Shown here one piece after another: positions 1 to 9,106 of a stretch of 64,000 nt of DNA. The notes beneath the pieces are model-generated. The model saw only the letters and a program-made list of their open reading frames with translations. It had not been told where the DNA came from and did no database searches. A program made the position numbers and the translations under genes. Source of the DNA: Clostridium cavendishii DSM 21758 (GTDB taxonomy: Bacteria; Bacillota; Clostridia; Clostridiales; Clostridiaceae); NCBI RefSeq assembly GCF_900141845.1, contig NZ_FQZB01000009.1, positions 186,001 through 250,000 of the forward strand, read 5' to 3'. Each line of letters opens with the position of its first letter. The first letter of the stretch is position 1.

Positions 1-84
1 TTCATATAGTTTATAAGGTATCATCCCCATGTCTTTTACTAAATTTACATTTGCTGTTTTTAAATATTGCATATAGTAATTCAT
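1..84 (-). CDS. Start of a probable glycosyltransferase (partial)
   Basis: The first 28 codons of a minus-strand gene that runs off the left edge. An ATG at 82-84 has a clear AGGAGG ribosome binding site at 91-96. The peptide begins MNYYMQYLKTANVN and goes on DMGMIPYKLY, which resembles the N-terminus of clostridial glycosyltransferases; this is recollection of a pattern and not a proof. It lies 10 bp downstream of the flippase gene and so continues the polysaccharide operon. The function call rests mostly on context. Confidence 0.45.
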   Translation of the reverse strand, partial: MNYYMQYLKTANVNLVKDMGMIPYKLYE

Positions 85-94
85 ATTTAACCTC

Positions 95-1501
95 CTATTC
101 CCTGAGTCTCTTTATGAAGTTTAAATCAATGTATTTAAATTTTATTACTAGTGCAAAATAGAACACAGACGATATTGCTATATTTACAAAAAGATTTATA
201 TTATACCTTTTCATTATAAATACTAAAATCCCCATACTTATAGAAAATGGTAATATCTTAAACATATAAATCATTTCTTTTGTTTTTATTATACTTCTAC
301 TTTTCATCCTCATGAATACTAAGTTTATTATTTCAGTAATAGTAGTTATAAACGCAGCTGCCATATATCCATATTTAGGTGTTATTAATAAATTTAAAAA
401 TAAGTTCATCATAGATGATATAAATATTATTTTAAGATAATATTTTTCAAATCCCCATGCATTTAACTCATAAGCATAGATTTCTCTTATAAAAAGTATA
501 AATATGTAAACCAATAAAACTATAAATGGCTTATATGCATCTCCAAAATCTCCACCATAAAATTTTACTATTATCTCCCTTGATAATAAAACGCCACCTA
601 TTAGCAACGGCATAACTACCATTATTATAGTTTTAGCTGTAAAATCACAAATTTCATTTAACTCTCTCAACTTTTCTCCATAATAATACTTTGAAAATGA
701 AGGAAATACAGGTGTAAATATAAGGCCTTCTACATTTATAAAAAAACTTATAAATGTATAAGCTGCTTGGTATAAGCCTAATTCGGCATCACTTACTGTA
801 AAACCCAAAATTATTTTATCGCAGTTATTATTAATCATACTAAGTATTGCAGAAGCTAGAAATGGAATTCCTATATAAAAATATTTTTTAAACTTTTCAA
901 AATTAGTGTTTATAGATATTTTAATTTTCATTTTATATATTAATATATAATATTGATATATAAAACCTATAAAAAGCCCTATAACAGTAGCTATAGGAAT
1001 TATAAATACATTCCTATTATAATTTATAACTAAAACTATTATAATTGCTGGAATTATATTTTTTATTAAGGTATATATAGCATTATGCTTCATAACCTCT
1101 ATTCCATTAAAAAACCAATCTATATTTAATGCCGTTGGAAATAACATTAATCCAAATAGTAAAAATACAATTTGAAAATCTACACCCTTTTTTATTATAA
1201 AACTTAATAACAATAACACTAGAAAAGAAAATACTGCTACTACTAATCTAAAAATTATAATATCTCCTAATATTTCTTCTAGCTTATCTTTACTTTTTGC
1301 TATTTCTCTCATACCATAAGTCTGAAGTCCAAACAAAACAATTGTAGTAAAATAGAGCATCATCTGTTGAGCTAATGTAACATATCCAAAAATACTTTTA
1401 CCAAGCACCCTTGCATAATATGCCATAGCTAAAAATGTTATTAGTTGTCCTAATATACCAGCAAAGCCAATAGATAAAAAATTTTTAATTATTTTTCTCA
1501 T
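95..1501 (-). CDS. Oligosaccharide flippase (Wzx/MATE-like)
   Basis: A 468-residue, very hydrophobic protein with about 12-14 predicted membrane helices spread over its whole length, the size and pattern of polysaccharide flippases in the MOP superfamily. The N-terminus (GFAGILGQLITFLAMAYYAR) matches the usual first helix of these proteins. It should move undecaprenyl-linked repeat units across the cytoplasmic membrane before polymerisation. The start overlaps the last 17 bp of the upstream WecG/TagA gene, so the two are probably translationally coupled. The substrate is unknown. The neighbouring chain-length and kinase genes support a Wzx/Wzy-type capsule or exopolysaccharide rather than peptidoglycan (MurJ). 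Confidence 0.85.
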   Translation of the reverse strand: MRKIIKNFLSIGFAGILGQLITFLAMAYYARVLGKSIFGYVTLAQQMMLYFTTIVLFGLQTYGMREIAKSKDKLEEILGDIIIFRLVVAVFSFLVLLLLSFIIKKGVDFQIVFLLFGLMLFPTALNIDWFFNGIEVMKHNAIYTLIKNIIPAIIIVLVINYNRNVFIIPIATVIGLFIGFIYQYYILIYKMKIKISINTNFEKFKKYFYIGIPFLASAILSMINNNCDKIILGFTVSDAELGLYQAAYTFISFFINVEGLIFTPVFPSFSKYYYGEKLRELNEICDFTAKTIIMVVMPLLIGGVLLSREIIVKFYGGDFGDAYKPFIVLLVYIFILFIREIYAYELNAWGFEKYYLKIIFISSMMNLFLNLLITPKYGYMAAAFITTITEIINLVFMRMKSRSIIKTKEMIYMFKILPFSISMGILVFIMKRYNINLFVNIAISSVFYFALVIKFKYIDLNFIKRLRE

Positions 1502-2216
1502 TTTTCTTCCTCTTATCTTTAATAACCTTTAACAAAAACTTAGGTATCACAAATAATCTTTTAATTCTAAATGGCTCTTTAACAACTCTATATAGCCATT
1601 CCAATCCTAATTTAATCATCCATTTAGGTGCTCTTTGGAGATTCCCAGCTATAATATCAAAACTACCTCCTACACCCATAAATATACTGCATGGCAACAT
1701 ATCCATATATTTAGAAATAAACAATTCTTGCCTTGGACACCCCATAGCCACAAAAATCATCTTAGGCTTAAGCCCTTTTATTTCTGTTACTAATTCTTCA
1801 CAATTATCTATATCAAAATAACCGTTATGATATCCTAAAACATTAAGTTCTTTATATTTTAACTTTAAATTTTCTGCACATTTAACTACAGTCTCTTGTT
1901 TTGCACCAAGTAAATATATACCTTCCCCATTAGACATTGCTGTCTTTATAAGCTCATCCATAACCTCTATACCAGCAATTTTTTCACTTACTGGTGTTCT
2001 TAATATTTTAGCTGAAAGTATTGTTCCAATACCGTCTGGTATAATTAAAGTTGTTTTATCTGTATAACTTTTAAATAAAACACTATCTTGAAGACCATTA
2101 TATAAAATCTCTGGATTACCTGAAATTATATTTATTTTTTCACTTGACCTTATCAAATCAATGCATTGGTTTTTACTTCCCCTAAATACTTTATAATTTA
2201 AAATTTCTATAAACAT
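1485..2216 (-). CDS. WecG/TagA/CpsF family glycosyltransferase
   Basis: 243 residues, typical for the family that adds N-acetylmannosamine(uronic acid) or a similar sugar to GlcNAc-PP-undecaprenol, the second step in building a teichoic-acid linkage unit or repeat unit. Family motifs are visible: PDGIGTILSAKIL in the N-terminal third, GCPRQELF near residue 160, and GVGGSFDIIAGNLQRAP near residues 180-200. The C-terminal basic tail is the usual membrane-association segment. It starts with ATG after a GAGGGA site and has its own sigma-A-like promoter upstream. Donor and acceptor sugars cannot be read from sequence. Confidence 0.9.
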   Translation of the reverse strand: MFIEILNYKVFRGSKNQCIDLIRSSEKINIISGNPEILYNGLQDSVLFKSYTDKTTLIIPDGIGTILSAKILRTPVSEKIAGIEVMDELIKTAMSNGEGIYLLGAKQETVVKCAENLKLKYKELNVLGYHNGYFDIDNCEELVTEIKGLKPKMIFVAMGCPRQELFISKYMDMLPCSIFMGVGGSFDIIAGNLQRAPKWMIKLGLEWLYRVVKEPFRIKRLFVIPKFLLKVIKDKRKKNEKNN

Positions 2217-2294
2217 TTTTTCCCTCTTCTTTTAAATTTCTTTTCTTTTTCTTAAGCTTAATCACTTCTATTGCTTTACATTTTATTACTATTC

Positions 2295-2323
2295 ATTCTA
2301 CACGTATAATAAAATCAAGTCAA
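2295..2323 (-). promoter_or_regulatory. Sigma-A-type promoter for the wecG-flippase-glycosyltransferase genes
   Basis: On the minus strand TTGACT (2318-2323) and TAGAAT (2295-2300) are separated by exactly 17 bp. It lies about 80 nt upstream of the WecG/TagA start and downstream of the terminator that ends the cpsB gene. The downstream sugar-assembly genes can therefore be transcribed separately from the regulatory genes. The remaining 2217-2480 sequence is AT-rich with nothing else recognised. Confidence 0.6.
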
Positions 2324-2459
2324 TTATTCAATAATTATAAACATCATATTACTAATAAAAAATAATCTTATATAAATTTTCTTATTATATAATAATTCCT
2401 CAAATTATTAAAAATTTATCCAAGAGTACTTAGATTTAATATAAAGACATTTAAAAATT

Positions 2460-2489
2460 AAAAGGCAATTAAAAAATTAATTACCTTTT
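2460..2489 (-). terminator. Rho-independent terminator after cpsB
   Basis: An 11-bp arm AAAAGGCAATT (2460-2470) pairs with AATTACCTTTT (2479-2489) with one mismatch. It overlaps the stop codon of the PHP phosphatase gene and is followed on the minus strand by T-rich sequence. With only two GC pairs it may be leaky. Confidence 0.5.
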
Positions 2490-3242
2490 AAACATTCTAG
2501 CTAAAAAACCAGCCTTTTTAATTTTTTTTATTGGTAACACTTCTACATCATCACCATTTATAATTGAAAATTGATTTTCAATTATCCATTCATATAAATC
2601 AGGATTTATTTCATTAATCCTGTTAAAAGCAGTTTTTATGTTAGTATTTCTTTTTCCATCATTATGTGCATCACTACCTAAAACATGTATTAGGTTCATC
2701 TGTATTAATGTTTCAGCTACTTCCTTCACCCTTTTACCATAAAAACCCAAAATACTCCCTGAATTCATCTGTGCTAATACACCTTGTTCAATGAGATTCT
2801 TCAACAAATTTATATTTTCTGCTATTTTTATATTTCTCTCTGGATGGGCTATTATAGGGGTTATTCCCTTTAATCTTAATTCATAAAATACATCTTCTGT
2901 ATACATAGGAAACTCACTCATCGGAAGTTCTATTAACATATATTTTTTCTCATTTATACACCATATCTTACCTGCTTCGTAAAGTTCTATCAAATCTGGA
3001 GTTAAATAAACCTCTAAAGCTGGAACTATATCTATCTTTTCAGAGAATATTTGTCTAAGATCATCTACCTTTTCAAAAAACTCTTCTTTTGATTGCTCAA
3101 ATTCAATAGGAATATAATGAGAAGATGCACAAATACATTTTGTGCCCTCATCTATTGCATTTAAAATCATATTCTTAGACATAGCTATGTCAGAAGATCC
3201 ATCGTCCACATTAAAAACTATATGGCTATGAAAATCTACCAT
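2481..3242 (-). CDS. Tyrosine-protein phosphatase of the PHP family (CpsB/YwqE-like)
   Basis: About 253 residues. The N-terminus VDFHSHIVFNVDDGS holds the HxH metal motif of PHP-fold phosphatases; IAHPERN near residue 135 and LGSDAHN near residue 190 supply further metal ligands. These manganese-dependent enzymes dephosphorylate the tyrosine cluster of the CpsD kinase and so tune capsule assembly. The start at 3242 is preferred because the preceding GTG (3251) lies inside the AGGTG ribosome binding site. The kinase gene ends 9 bp upstream, matching the usual cpsB-cpsD-cpsC clustering. Confidence 0.92.
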   Translation of the reverse strand: MVDFHSHIVFNVDDGSSDIAMSKNMILNAIDEGTKCICASSHYIPIEFEQSKEEFFEKVDDLRQIFSEKIDIVPALEVYLTPDLIELYEAGKIWCINEKKYMLIELPMSEFPMYTEDVFYELRLKGITPIIAHPERNIKIAENINLLKNLIEQGVLAQMNSGSILGFYGKRVKEVAETLIQMNLIHVLGSDAHNDGKRNTNIKTAFNRINEINPDLYEWIIENQFSIINGDDVEVLPIKKIKKAGFLARMFKR

Positions 3243-3251
3243 TATAATCAC

Positions 3252-3929
3252 CTACTTACCATAGTGTCCATAATATTTACTATAATAATATTCATTAGCT
3301 TTAGTTGGCACCATATTTAGAACAACCCCTAAAACTTTACCACCTACATTTTCTATAAGTTCTTTTGACTTTATAATTGCTTTCTTTTCTGTCTTTCCAT
3401 AACTACTAATTAGCACTACACCATCAACATTTACAGCTAAAAGTTGAGCATCTGTTACTGCTAGAACAGGTGGTGCATCTATTAATATTAGATCAAAAAT
3501 TTCTTTAAAATCATTTATGTATTTTCTCATAGCTTTACTTCCTAACATTTCTGAAGGATTAGGCGGGATAGTACCACAAGTTAATACATATAATCTTTCC
3601 GTTTCTGTTGCTTTTAAACACTCTTCTATTTTAGCATCACCTATTATTATGTTTGTTAATCCATTATTATTAGATAATGCAAATTTCTTATGAATAGTTG
3701 GCTTTCTAAAATCACAATCTACTAAAAGAACCTTTTTCCCAGCCTGAGCCATAGAAACAGCTAGGTTACTAATAACAGTACTCTTTCCTTCTGATGGCGC
3801 TGAGGATGTAACTACTAGTGTTTTAATCTCTTCATCTAGTGATGAATATTGTATGTTAGTTCTTAAAGTTCTAAACGCTTCAGCTTCTCTTGATTTTGAA
3901 TTAATGATTGAAGTTATTTTTTTATCCAT
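3252..3929 (-). CDS. Bacterial tyrosine kinase CpsD/YwqD family
   Basis: 225 residues. Walker A is SSAPSEGKST, Walker A' is VLLVDCDFRKPT and Walker B is LILIDAPPV. The C-terminus is the diagnostic tyrosine cluster (six Tyr in EYYYSKYYGHYGK), the autophosphorylation site. It acts at the membrane with the CpsC partner, which supplies the transmembrane activator half, as in Gram-positive bacteria where Wzc is split in two. The ATG follows TAGGAGG. It sits 8 bp after cpsC and just before the cognate phosphatase gene. Confidence 0.95.
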   Translation of the reverse strand: MDKKITSIINSKSREAEAFRTLRTNIQYSSLDEEIKTLVVTSSAPSEGKSTVISNLAVSMAQAGKKVLLVDCDFRKPTIHKKFALSNNNGLTNIIIGDAKIEECLKATETERLYVLTCGTIPPNPSEMLGSKAMRKYINDFKEIFDLILIDAPPVLAVTDAQLLAVNVDGVVLISSYGKTEKKAIIKSKELIENVGGKVLGVVLNMVPTKANEYYYSKYYGHYGK

Positions 3930-3937
3930 ATATCCTC

Positions 3938-4609
3938 CTACTTTTCCTCAAATACCGGAATTACACCAAGTACAGAACATCCAAGTATCTTTTTTAATTC
4001 CTCTTCATCTTTTACTGTATTATCTAAATATTCAAGTAAAAATACTAAACCTACCGATAACATAAGTCCTATAACAAATGCTATTGCAATATTTAAAGCT
4101 GGTTTAGGACTATCTGGTTTTGCTGGAACAGTTGCTGCATCTATTAATTGAACATTATCAGCATTCTTTATTTTTTTAGTAACATTTTTTAATGAAAGTG
4201 CTAATTGATCTGTAATTTTTGAAACTTCATATTTGTCCTTAGACTTTACTGATATTGCCAAAAACTCAGTATCTCCTTCTGGTGCTACAGATATCATATT
4301 TATTAATTCGTCTTCTGTTAAACTTAAATTTAACTCTTTTATTACATCTTTAATAACCACTCTACTTGTAGCATACTTACTATAACTTTTAACTAATTTT
4401 TGATACATTATGACATCTTGATAATCTTGCTTTTTTTCTGTTTTATCACTAGCTGTATTAGCATCTATTGCAACTTTTATTTCTGATTTATAGACAGGCT
4501 TTATAACAAAGTAACTAACTACAGCACTTAAAAGTGCACAACTAAGAGTTATAGCTATAACCATTAATTTTCTTTTGTTTAAAATTTTAAAATATTCTTT
4601 TATCTCCAT
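3938..4609 (-). CDS. Chain-length determinant / CpsC (Wzz-type) membrane adaptor
   Basis: 223 residues with a first membrane helix at about 17-37 and a second at about 173-195. The extracytoplasmic part between them ends in the proline-rich VPAKPDSPKPALN typical of Wzz/CpsC proteins. It controls polysaccharide chain length and activates the CpsD kinase through its cytoplasmic C-terminal tail. The gene begins 1 bp after the end of the TPR gene and is followed 8 bp later by cpsD, so the three are co-transcribed. Confidence 0.92.
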   Translation of the reverse strand: MEIKEYFKILNKRKLMVIAITLSCALLSAVVSYFVIKPVYKSEIKVAIDANTASDKTEKKQDYQDVIMYQKLVKSYSKYATSRVVIKDVIKELNLSLTEDELINMISVAPEGDTEFLAISVKSKDKYEVSKITDQLALSLKNVTKKIKNADNVQLIDAATVPAKPDSPKPALNIAIAFVIGLMLSVGLVFLLEYLDNTVKDEEELKKILGCSVLGVIPVFEEK

Positions 4610-4610
4610 C

Positions 4611-5702
4611 TTATTCTCCTTCTAATATTCTTTTTAATTGCATTAGAACTTCATCATCTTTATTTATTCCTTCTGCTATTTTAACATGTAACTTGGCATT
4701 TTGTACATCATTTACGTTAATATAACACATTATTAAATTTGTACATATTTCTATGTCTTTTGTTACTTCAAACGCTTTTCTAAAATATTTTATAGCTTCT
4801 TCATAATAACCTACACAAGCATAATTTATCCCAATCTCATTTACAGTCTCCACATAAGCACTATCTAAATTTAAACTTTCATTCAAATAGTATATTGCCT
4901 TTTCATGATTACCAAGCTTTCTATACGCTACCCCTATATGATAATACAATAAAGCATTATCCTGTTCTCGTTCAATTAATGGTAATAACTTTTTAAGTGC
5001 TTCCTCTGGTGATTTTATTAATAATTCCTTACCTTTTTCATAATTTATTTGATCTTGTAAATTACAATAAAATTCATCTATAAATTCATTTTTTTCTCCA
5101 CCATTATTTATGTACTCATTTATACTCCAAAAAGCTTTTGCATTTTCTCCAATTGCTTCACTTAAAATAGCTAAATATAAATACGGAAAACTTTCATTTT
5201 CAAACAAATCAATAGCAACTTTAATTTCTTCTTGTTGTACATCTATAAAATTATTATCTAAACTTCTTATTGCCTCACCCAAAGACAATAATTTTTGATG
5301 AACATCCTTTTCTTTAATAATTTGACTTAAGCCTCTTGTTAATATAAATGCATCCTCTAAGTTATTTTCCTTTACTTTGTCTGATATTATTTTTTTAACA
5401 CAAGCTATAGAATCTTTAATATTATTAAGTAAAAACTTATAATCCTCATTAAACTTAAAATCTTTATCTGCTCCTAATGCAAAAAACATTCCTTCAATCA
5501 AATAATATATAGGTAAGTTCTTAAGTTTATATTCATCCTTTATATTTGACGATATATAATCTATACTTATAGGGATATATAAATCATTATTTTTAAAATC
5601 ATAATATCCATTAGCATTAATACTTTTCAGAAAATTAATTTTATCAATCTCTAAAAATAACATTTTGGATAACTTTTCCTTAAATTGGGAATTGTAATTC
5701 AA
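4611..5702 (-). CDS. TPR-repeat protein of the polysaccharide locus
   Basis: About 363 residues. The C-terminal third has canonical tetratricopeptide repeats: ALLYYHIGVAYRKLGNHEKA, then VNEIGINYACVGYYEEAIKY, then NLIMCYINVNDVQNAKLH. The first half is not recognised and shows no signal peptide. The start is uncertain: the only good ribosome binding site (AAAGGAG, 5714-5720) points to TTG at 5702. An ATG at 5729 and a TTG at 5759, the latter inside a perfect hairpin, are in-frame alternatives without a binding site. It lies directly before cpsC and may scaffold assembly proteins; this role is inferred from position only. Confidence 0.7.
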   Translation of the reverse strand: MNYNSQFKEKLSKMLFLEIDKINFLKSINANGYYDFKNNDLYIPISIDYISSNIKDEYKLKNLPIYYLIEGMFFALGADKDFKFNEDYKFLLNNIKDSIACVKKIISDKVKENNLEDAFILTRGLSQIIKEKDVHQKLLSLGEAIRSLDNNFIDVQQEEIKVAIDLFENESFPYLYLAILSEAIGENAKAFWSINEYINNGGEKNEFIDEFYCNLQDQINYEKGKELLIKSPEEALKKLLPLIEREQDNALLYYHIGVAYRKLGNHEKAIYYLNESLNLDSAYVETVNEIGINYACVGYYEEAIKYFRKAFEVTKDIEICTNLIMCYINVNDVQNAKLHVKIAEGINKDDEVLMQLKRILEGE

Positions 5703-5734
5703 AATAATTTTCACTCCTTTGCTTAACATAAAGT

Positions 5735-5762
5735 CAGTTGCTATCACAAGTGATAGCAACTG
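5735..5762 (-). terminator. Perfect 13-bp hairpin after pgcA
   Basis: CAGTTGCTATCAC pairs perfectly with GTGATAGCAACTG across a 2-bp loop, starting 9 bp past the phosphoglucomutase stop. Only a weak T stretch follows on the minus strand (GACTTTATG), so it may attenuate rather than fully stop transcription into the TPR/cps genes. Confidence 0.5.
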
Positions 5763-5770
5763 ATATTTAA

Positions 5771-7501
5771 CTACTTTAATTTATCATTTATAATTTCCAT
5801 TACTTTATTTTCAAATATATTCAATTTATTTTCAGCATCTTCTAAGTTACTACCTTTAATAGCTAAATAAACCTTCATTTTAGGTTCTGTACCTGATGGT
5901 CTTACAACAAACCATGAATCATCTTCTAAAACAAATTTTAATACATTTGACTTAGGTAATTGTATCGATTTTATTGTATCTTGATCTAAATTTTTCTCTT
6001 CACTAAGTTTATAATCAAACTTAGTAACTATATTTATACCATTTACAGAACTCAAATCTGAATTTCTTAAGCTATCTATACATTTAGAGATTTTTTCTTG
6101 ACCTTCTTTTCCTTTAAGCTCTATAGACACTAAAATTTCCTTGAAATAACCATATTCTTCATAAATATTTATTAATGCATCATATAAAGTAATTCCTTTT
6201 TGCTTATAATAAAGAGTCATCTCTGAAATAAGAGTAGCTGCAATAACAGCATCTTTATCTCTTACAAATTCTCCTGCTAAATATCCATAGCTTTCTTCAA
6301 AACCAAATAAGTACTTATTACTATTTGTTTCATTAAATTCTTTTATCTTTTCACCTATATATTTAAAACCAGTTAAAACATCTAAAAGTTCAACATTATA
6401 ATCTGCACATATTTTTCTAACACCTTCAGTAGTAACAATAGTTTTAATAACAGCTGCTTTTTCAGGTAACTTATTTAAATCCTTTAATGAATTTAAAATA
6501 TAATGTGTTAATAGTAATCCTGTTTGATTTCCTGTTAATACTTTATATTCACCTATATTATTTTTTACAACAACACCTATTCTATCACAATCTGGATCAG
6601 TACCAAAAATTATATCTGGTTGTATATTTTTTGCAAGCTCTAACGCTAATTCAAAAACTTTAGGTTCTTCCGGATTAGGATAAGGTGCAGTTGGAAAGTT
6701 ACCATCTGGCATCTCTTGTTCTTTTACCACTGCAACATTTTCATAGCCCAGCTCTTTTAAAACTCTCCTTACAGGCATATTACCAGAACCATGTATTGGC
6801 GTATATATAACTTTAAGATCTTTTGCATTTGCCTTAACCAAATCTTTTCTTATAGTTAGGTCTTTTACAGCGTTTATATAAGCTATATCTACTTTTTCTC
6901 CAATATATTCTAACAAACCATTTGCAAGAGCTTCGTCTTCACTTATTGATTTTATAACTGAATAATCTTCTATCTTATTCACATAACCTATTATTTCTTT
7001 CGCTGGTTTATCAGTAACTTGACAACCATCATCACCATAAACCTTATATCCATTATATTGTTTAGGATTATGTGATGCGGTCATAACTATACCACCCTTG
7101 CAATTTAAATACCTAACTGCAAAAGAAAGCATTGGTGTAGGTCTTAAACTTTCAAATAAATATACCTTGATTCCATTTGCACAAAGCGTTAATGCAGCAG
7201 CTTTAGAAAATTCTTTTGACATATTTCTTGAATCATATGCTATCGCAACAGACTTATCTTCTGTATAAGTTTTATTTATATAATCTGCAAACCCTTGAGT
7301 AGCTTTTCCAACAGTATATATATTCATTCTATTAGTTCCAGCACCTATAACTCCTCTTAATCCACCAGTTCCAAATTCTAATTCTTTATAAAATCTATCT
7401 TCTATTTCTATATTATCCTTAATTGTACTTAACTCTTTTTTTATTTCTTCATTTATAGTTTCTGATTTTAACCACTTATTATATTTCTCTAAATAACTCA
7501 T
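5771..7501 (-). CDS. pgcA: Alpha-phosphoglucomutase (PgcA type)
   Basis: 576 residues, the length of Gram-positive PgcA/PgmB-type phosphohexomutases. The phosphoserine loop is TASHNP near residue 140, the metal loop GTDPDCDRIG near residue 305, the sugar loop GFEESYGY near residue 405 and the phosphate loop RPSGTEPK near residue 535. It interconverts glucose-6-phosphate and glucose-1-phosphate, feeding UDP-glucose and nucleotide-sugar supply for the polysaccharide locus downstream. ATG follows AAGGAGG. A TATAAT box with an extended TG lies at 7534-7539. Phosphomannomutase side activity is possible. Confidence 0.93.
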   Translation of the reverse strand: MSYLEKYNKWLKSETINEEIKKELSTIKDNIEIEDRFYKELEFGTGGLRGVIGAGTNRMNIYTVGKATQGFADYINKTYTEDKSVAIAYDSRNMSKEFSKAAALTLCANGIKVYLFESLRPTPMLSFAVRYLNCKGGIVMTASHNPKQYNGYKVYGDDGCQVTDKPAKEIIGYVNKIEDYSVIKSISEDEALANGLLEYIGEKVDIAYINAVKDLTIRKDLVKANAKDLKVIYTPIHGSGNMPVRRVLKELGYENVAVVKEQEMPDGNFPTAPYPNPEEPKVFELALELAKNIQPDIIFGTDPDCDRIGVVVKNNIGEYKVLTGNQTGLLLTHYILNSLKDLNKLPEKAAVIKTIVTTEGVRKICADYNVELLDVLTGFKYIGEKIKEFNETNSNKYLFGFEESYGYLAGEFVRDKDAVIAATLISEMTLYYKQKGITLYDALINIYEEYGYFKEILVSIELKGKEGQEKISKCIDSLRNSDLSSVNGINIVTKFDYKLSEEKNLDQDTIKSIQLPKSNVLKFVLEDDSWFVVRPSGTEPKMKVYLAIKGSNLEDAENKLNIFENKVMEIINDKLK

Positions 7502-7642
7502 ATTAGAAATCCTCCTTTTTCATTAACATAACTATTATACACAATTTTACCTTAATTTAAAACAGTTTTATGTCTGAAATTATATTTTTTACTTTTTTTA
7601 CCAAAAGGAATAATATTACAAATTCTTTTTATATGTATTTTA

Positions 7643-7708
7643 ATATTGTTATTTATAAAAATATTGTTATTTATAAAAATATTGTTATTTATAAAAATAT
7701 TGTGATTA
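7643..7708. repeat. 18-bp tandem repeat, three full copies and a partial one
   Basis: The unit ATATTGTTATTTATAAAA is repeated at 7643-7660, 7661-7678 and 7679-7696, and then starts again with a change at 7697. It lies between pgcA and the small hypothetical gene. The rest of 7502-7721 is plain AT-rich sequence apart from the pgcA promoter. It may vary in copy number by slippage. Confidence 0.9.
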
Positions 7709-7721
7709 TTTCTTTATATTT

Positions 7722-8027
7722 TTACATTTGTTTTATTTTGTTTAATATATCTTTATCTATAATTTCATTATAAGATTCTTTAACAAATATCTTTTCATAT
7801 TCTTTTGATGTTATTGGATAAAGGACGGTTCTTTTAAATATAATCCCTTCATTCATTACTTCAGCATAAAAGGTATCATCCATACCTACTTTATACTTCT
7901 TATTTTGATTACATTTTTTTATATAGTATTTATTTTTAAATACATCTTTTCCTATGTAATAATCTTTATTTTCATCTATTATTTCACATCTAAATAACTT
8001 TATTTCTTTTTTTTCTTTTAAACTCAT
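7722..8027 (-). CDS. Small hypothetical protein
   Basis: 101 residues, rich in Lys, Tyr and Glu, without membrane helix, signal peptide or Cys pairs. ATG follows AAAGGAG at good spacing, so it is probably a true gene. The central stretch (GKDVFKNKYYIKKC, GIIFKRTVLYPI) suggests a small beta-rich fold, but I do not recognise a family. It stands alone between pgcA and the L25 gene; 8028-8235 upstream is AT-rich with nothing else seen. Confidence 0.65.
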   Translation of the reverse strand: MSLKEKKEIKLFRCEIIDENKDYYIGKDVFKNKYYIKKCNQNKKYKVGMDDTFYAEVMNEGIIFKRTVLYPITSKEYEKIFVKESYNEIIDKDILNKIKQM

Positions 8028-8235
8028 ATAAATTTCTCCTTTTTTCTATACCTCTACTCATATATTTTTTGTATTTATTTCAAATCATACACTTGTATTT
8101 ACTCCAAGTTATATATTCGTAAATTTTTTGAAAACTTTAGTGTTTAATGGTAATGTATATATTTCCCATGCAATTTATAAAAGCTTCCACTCATTATATT
8201 CTATATAAATTGGATTTTCAACATTAAAATCAAAA

Positions 8236-8255
8236 AGTGTCGATAAGTCGACACT
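8236..8255 (-). terminator. Terminator of the L25/ctc gene
   Basis: AGTGTCGA (8236-8243) pairs perfectly with TCGACACT (8248-8255) and is followed on the minus strand by TTTTTG. It begins 24 bp after the stop codon of the L25 gene. Confidence 0.85.
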
Positions 8256-8278
8256 CTTTCAATGCATTTATTAGATTT

Positions 8279-8860
8279 CTACTCTTGCCCTTCCAGATCA
8301 TCAGCTTCTACAATTTTTTGTTCATAACTTATTGACGCTATTACTGAATCTAAATTATCTAAAACAGATATTTCACTTCCGATTTCTACATCCGAAAGTT
8401 TATAAGTTGATCCAACTCTCCCTTTAGATATATCCACATCTAAATATCTTGGTAAATTGTCTGGTGTACATTTTACCTTTACGCTACTTTTTTCTTTTTG
8501 AATTATAGCTCCTCTTTTTCCGGCAAGTTCTTCTCCTACAAAATGAATAGGAATATTTGAAATTATTTGTTTAGTTCCATCTACACTTTCTAAATCAACA
8601 TGAATAAACTTTCCTGTAACTGGATCCCTTTGAACATCCTTCATTAAGGTCTTATACTTTTCTCCATCTACATTCAAATCTATAACACTATGCTCTCCAT
8701 AAGAACTAACTAAACTATTTAATTCTAATTCTCCTATTTCAAACATTAAATTTCTAATATCTTTTCCATATAATATTCCTGGAACATTACCGTTCCTTCT
8801 ACATTTTTTAGCTTGATGACGTGCTTCCTTAACTCTTTTTGTAACCCTCAACTCTTCCAT
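8279..8860 (-). CDS. rplY: 50S ribosomal protein L25 / general stress protein Ctc
   Basis: 193 residues with the long (TL5/Ctc) architecture: an N-terminal 5S-rRNA-binding domain (residues 1-95, with GNVPGILYGK and the KDVQRDPVTGKFIHVD strand) and a C-terminal beta domain (about 100-185, with LPRYLDVDISK). It binds 5S rRNA in the central protuberance of the large subunit; in Bacillus the homologue is stress-induced. The acidic tail ending DDLEGQE is usual. ATG follows AAAGGAG. A second, more divergent L25-like gene lies at 18859. Confidence 0.93.
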   Translation of the reverse strand: MEELRVTKRVKEARHQAKKCRRNGNVPGILYGKDIRNLMFEIGELELNSLVSSYGEHSVIDLNVDGEKYKTLMKDVQRDPVTGKFIHVDLESVDGTKQIISNIPIHFVGEELAGKRGAIIQKEKSSVKVKCTPDNLPRYLDVDISKGRVGSTYKLSDVEIGSEISVLDNLDSVIASISYEQKIVEADDLEGQE

Positions 8861-9106
8861 ATATATCTCCTTTTCTATTTGTTATAAGAAATTTAAATTT
8901 TTAATTTTAGTAGTGTAACAAATGTTACCTCTTTTCACATATTATTGACAAATAAATTTACTATTATTCATTAACATTTCAATAAAAAGACTGATTACGC
9001 ACTATTTTTATTGAAATTTTATTTATTATTGCATTGAATAAATGTTTAACTTATAATATTATTGTTTTCTGTAAAACCTATATTATGAAAGAAGGTGTGT
9101 ATAACA

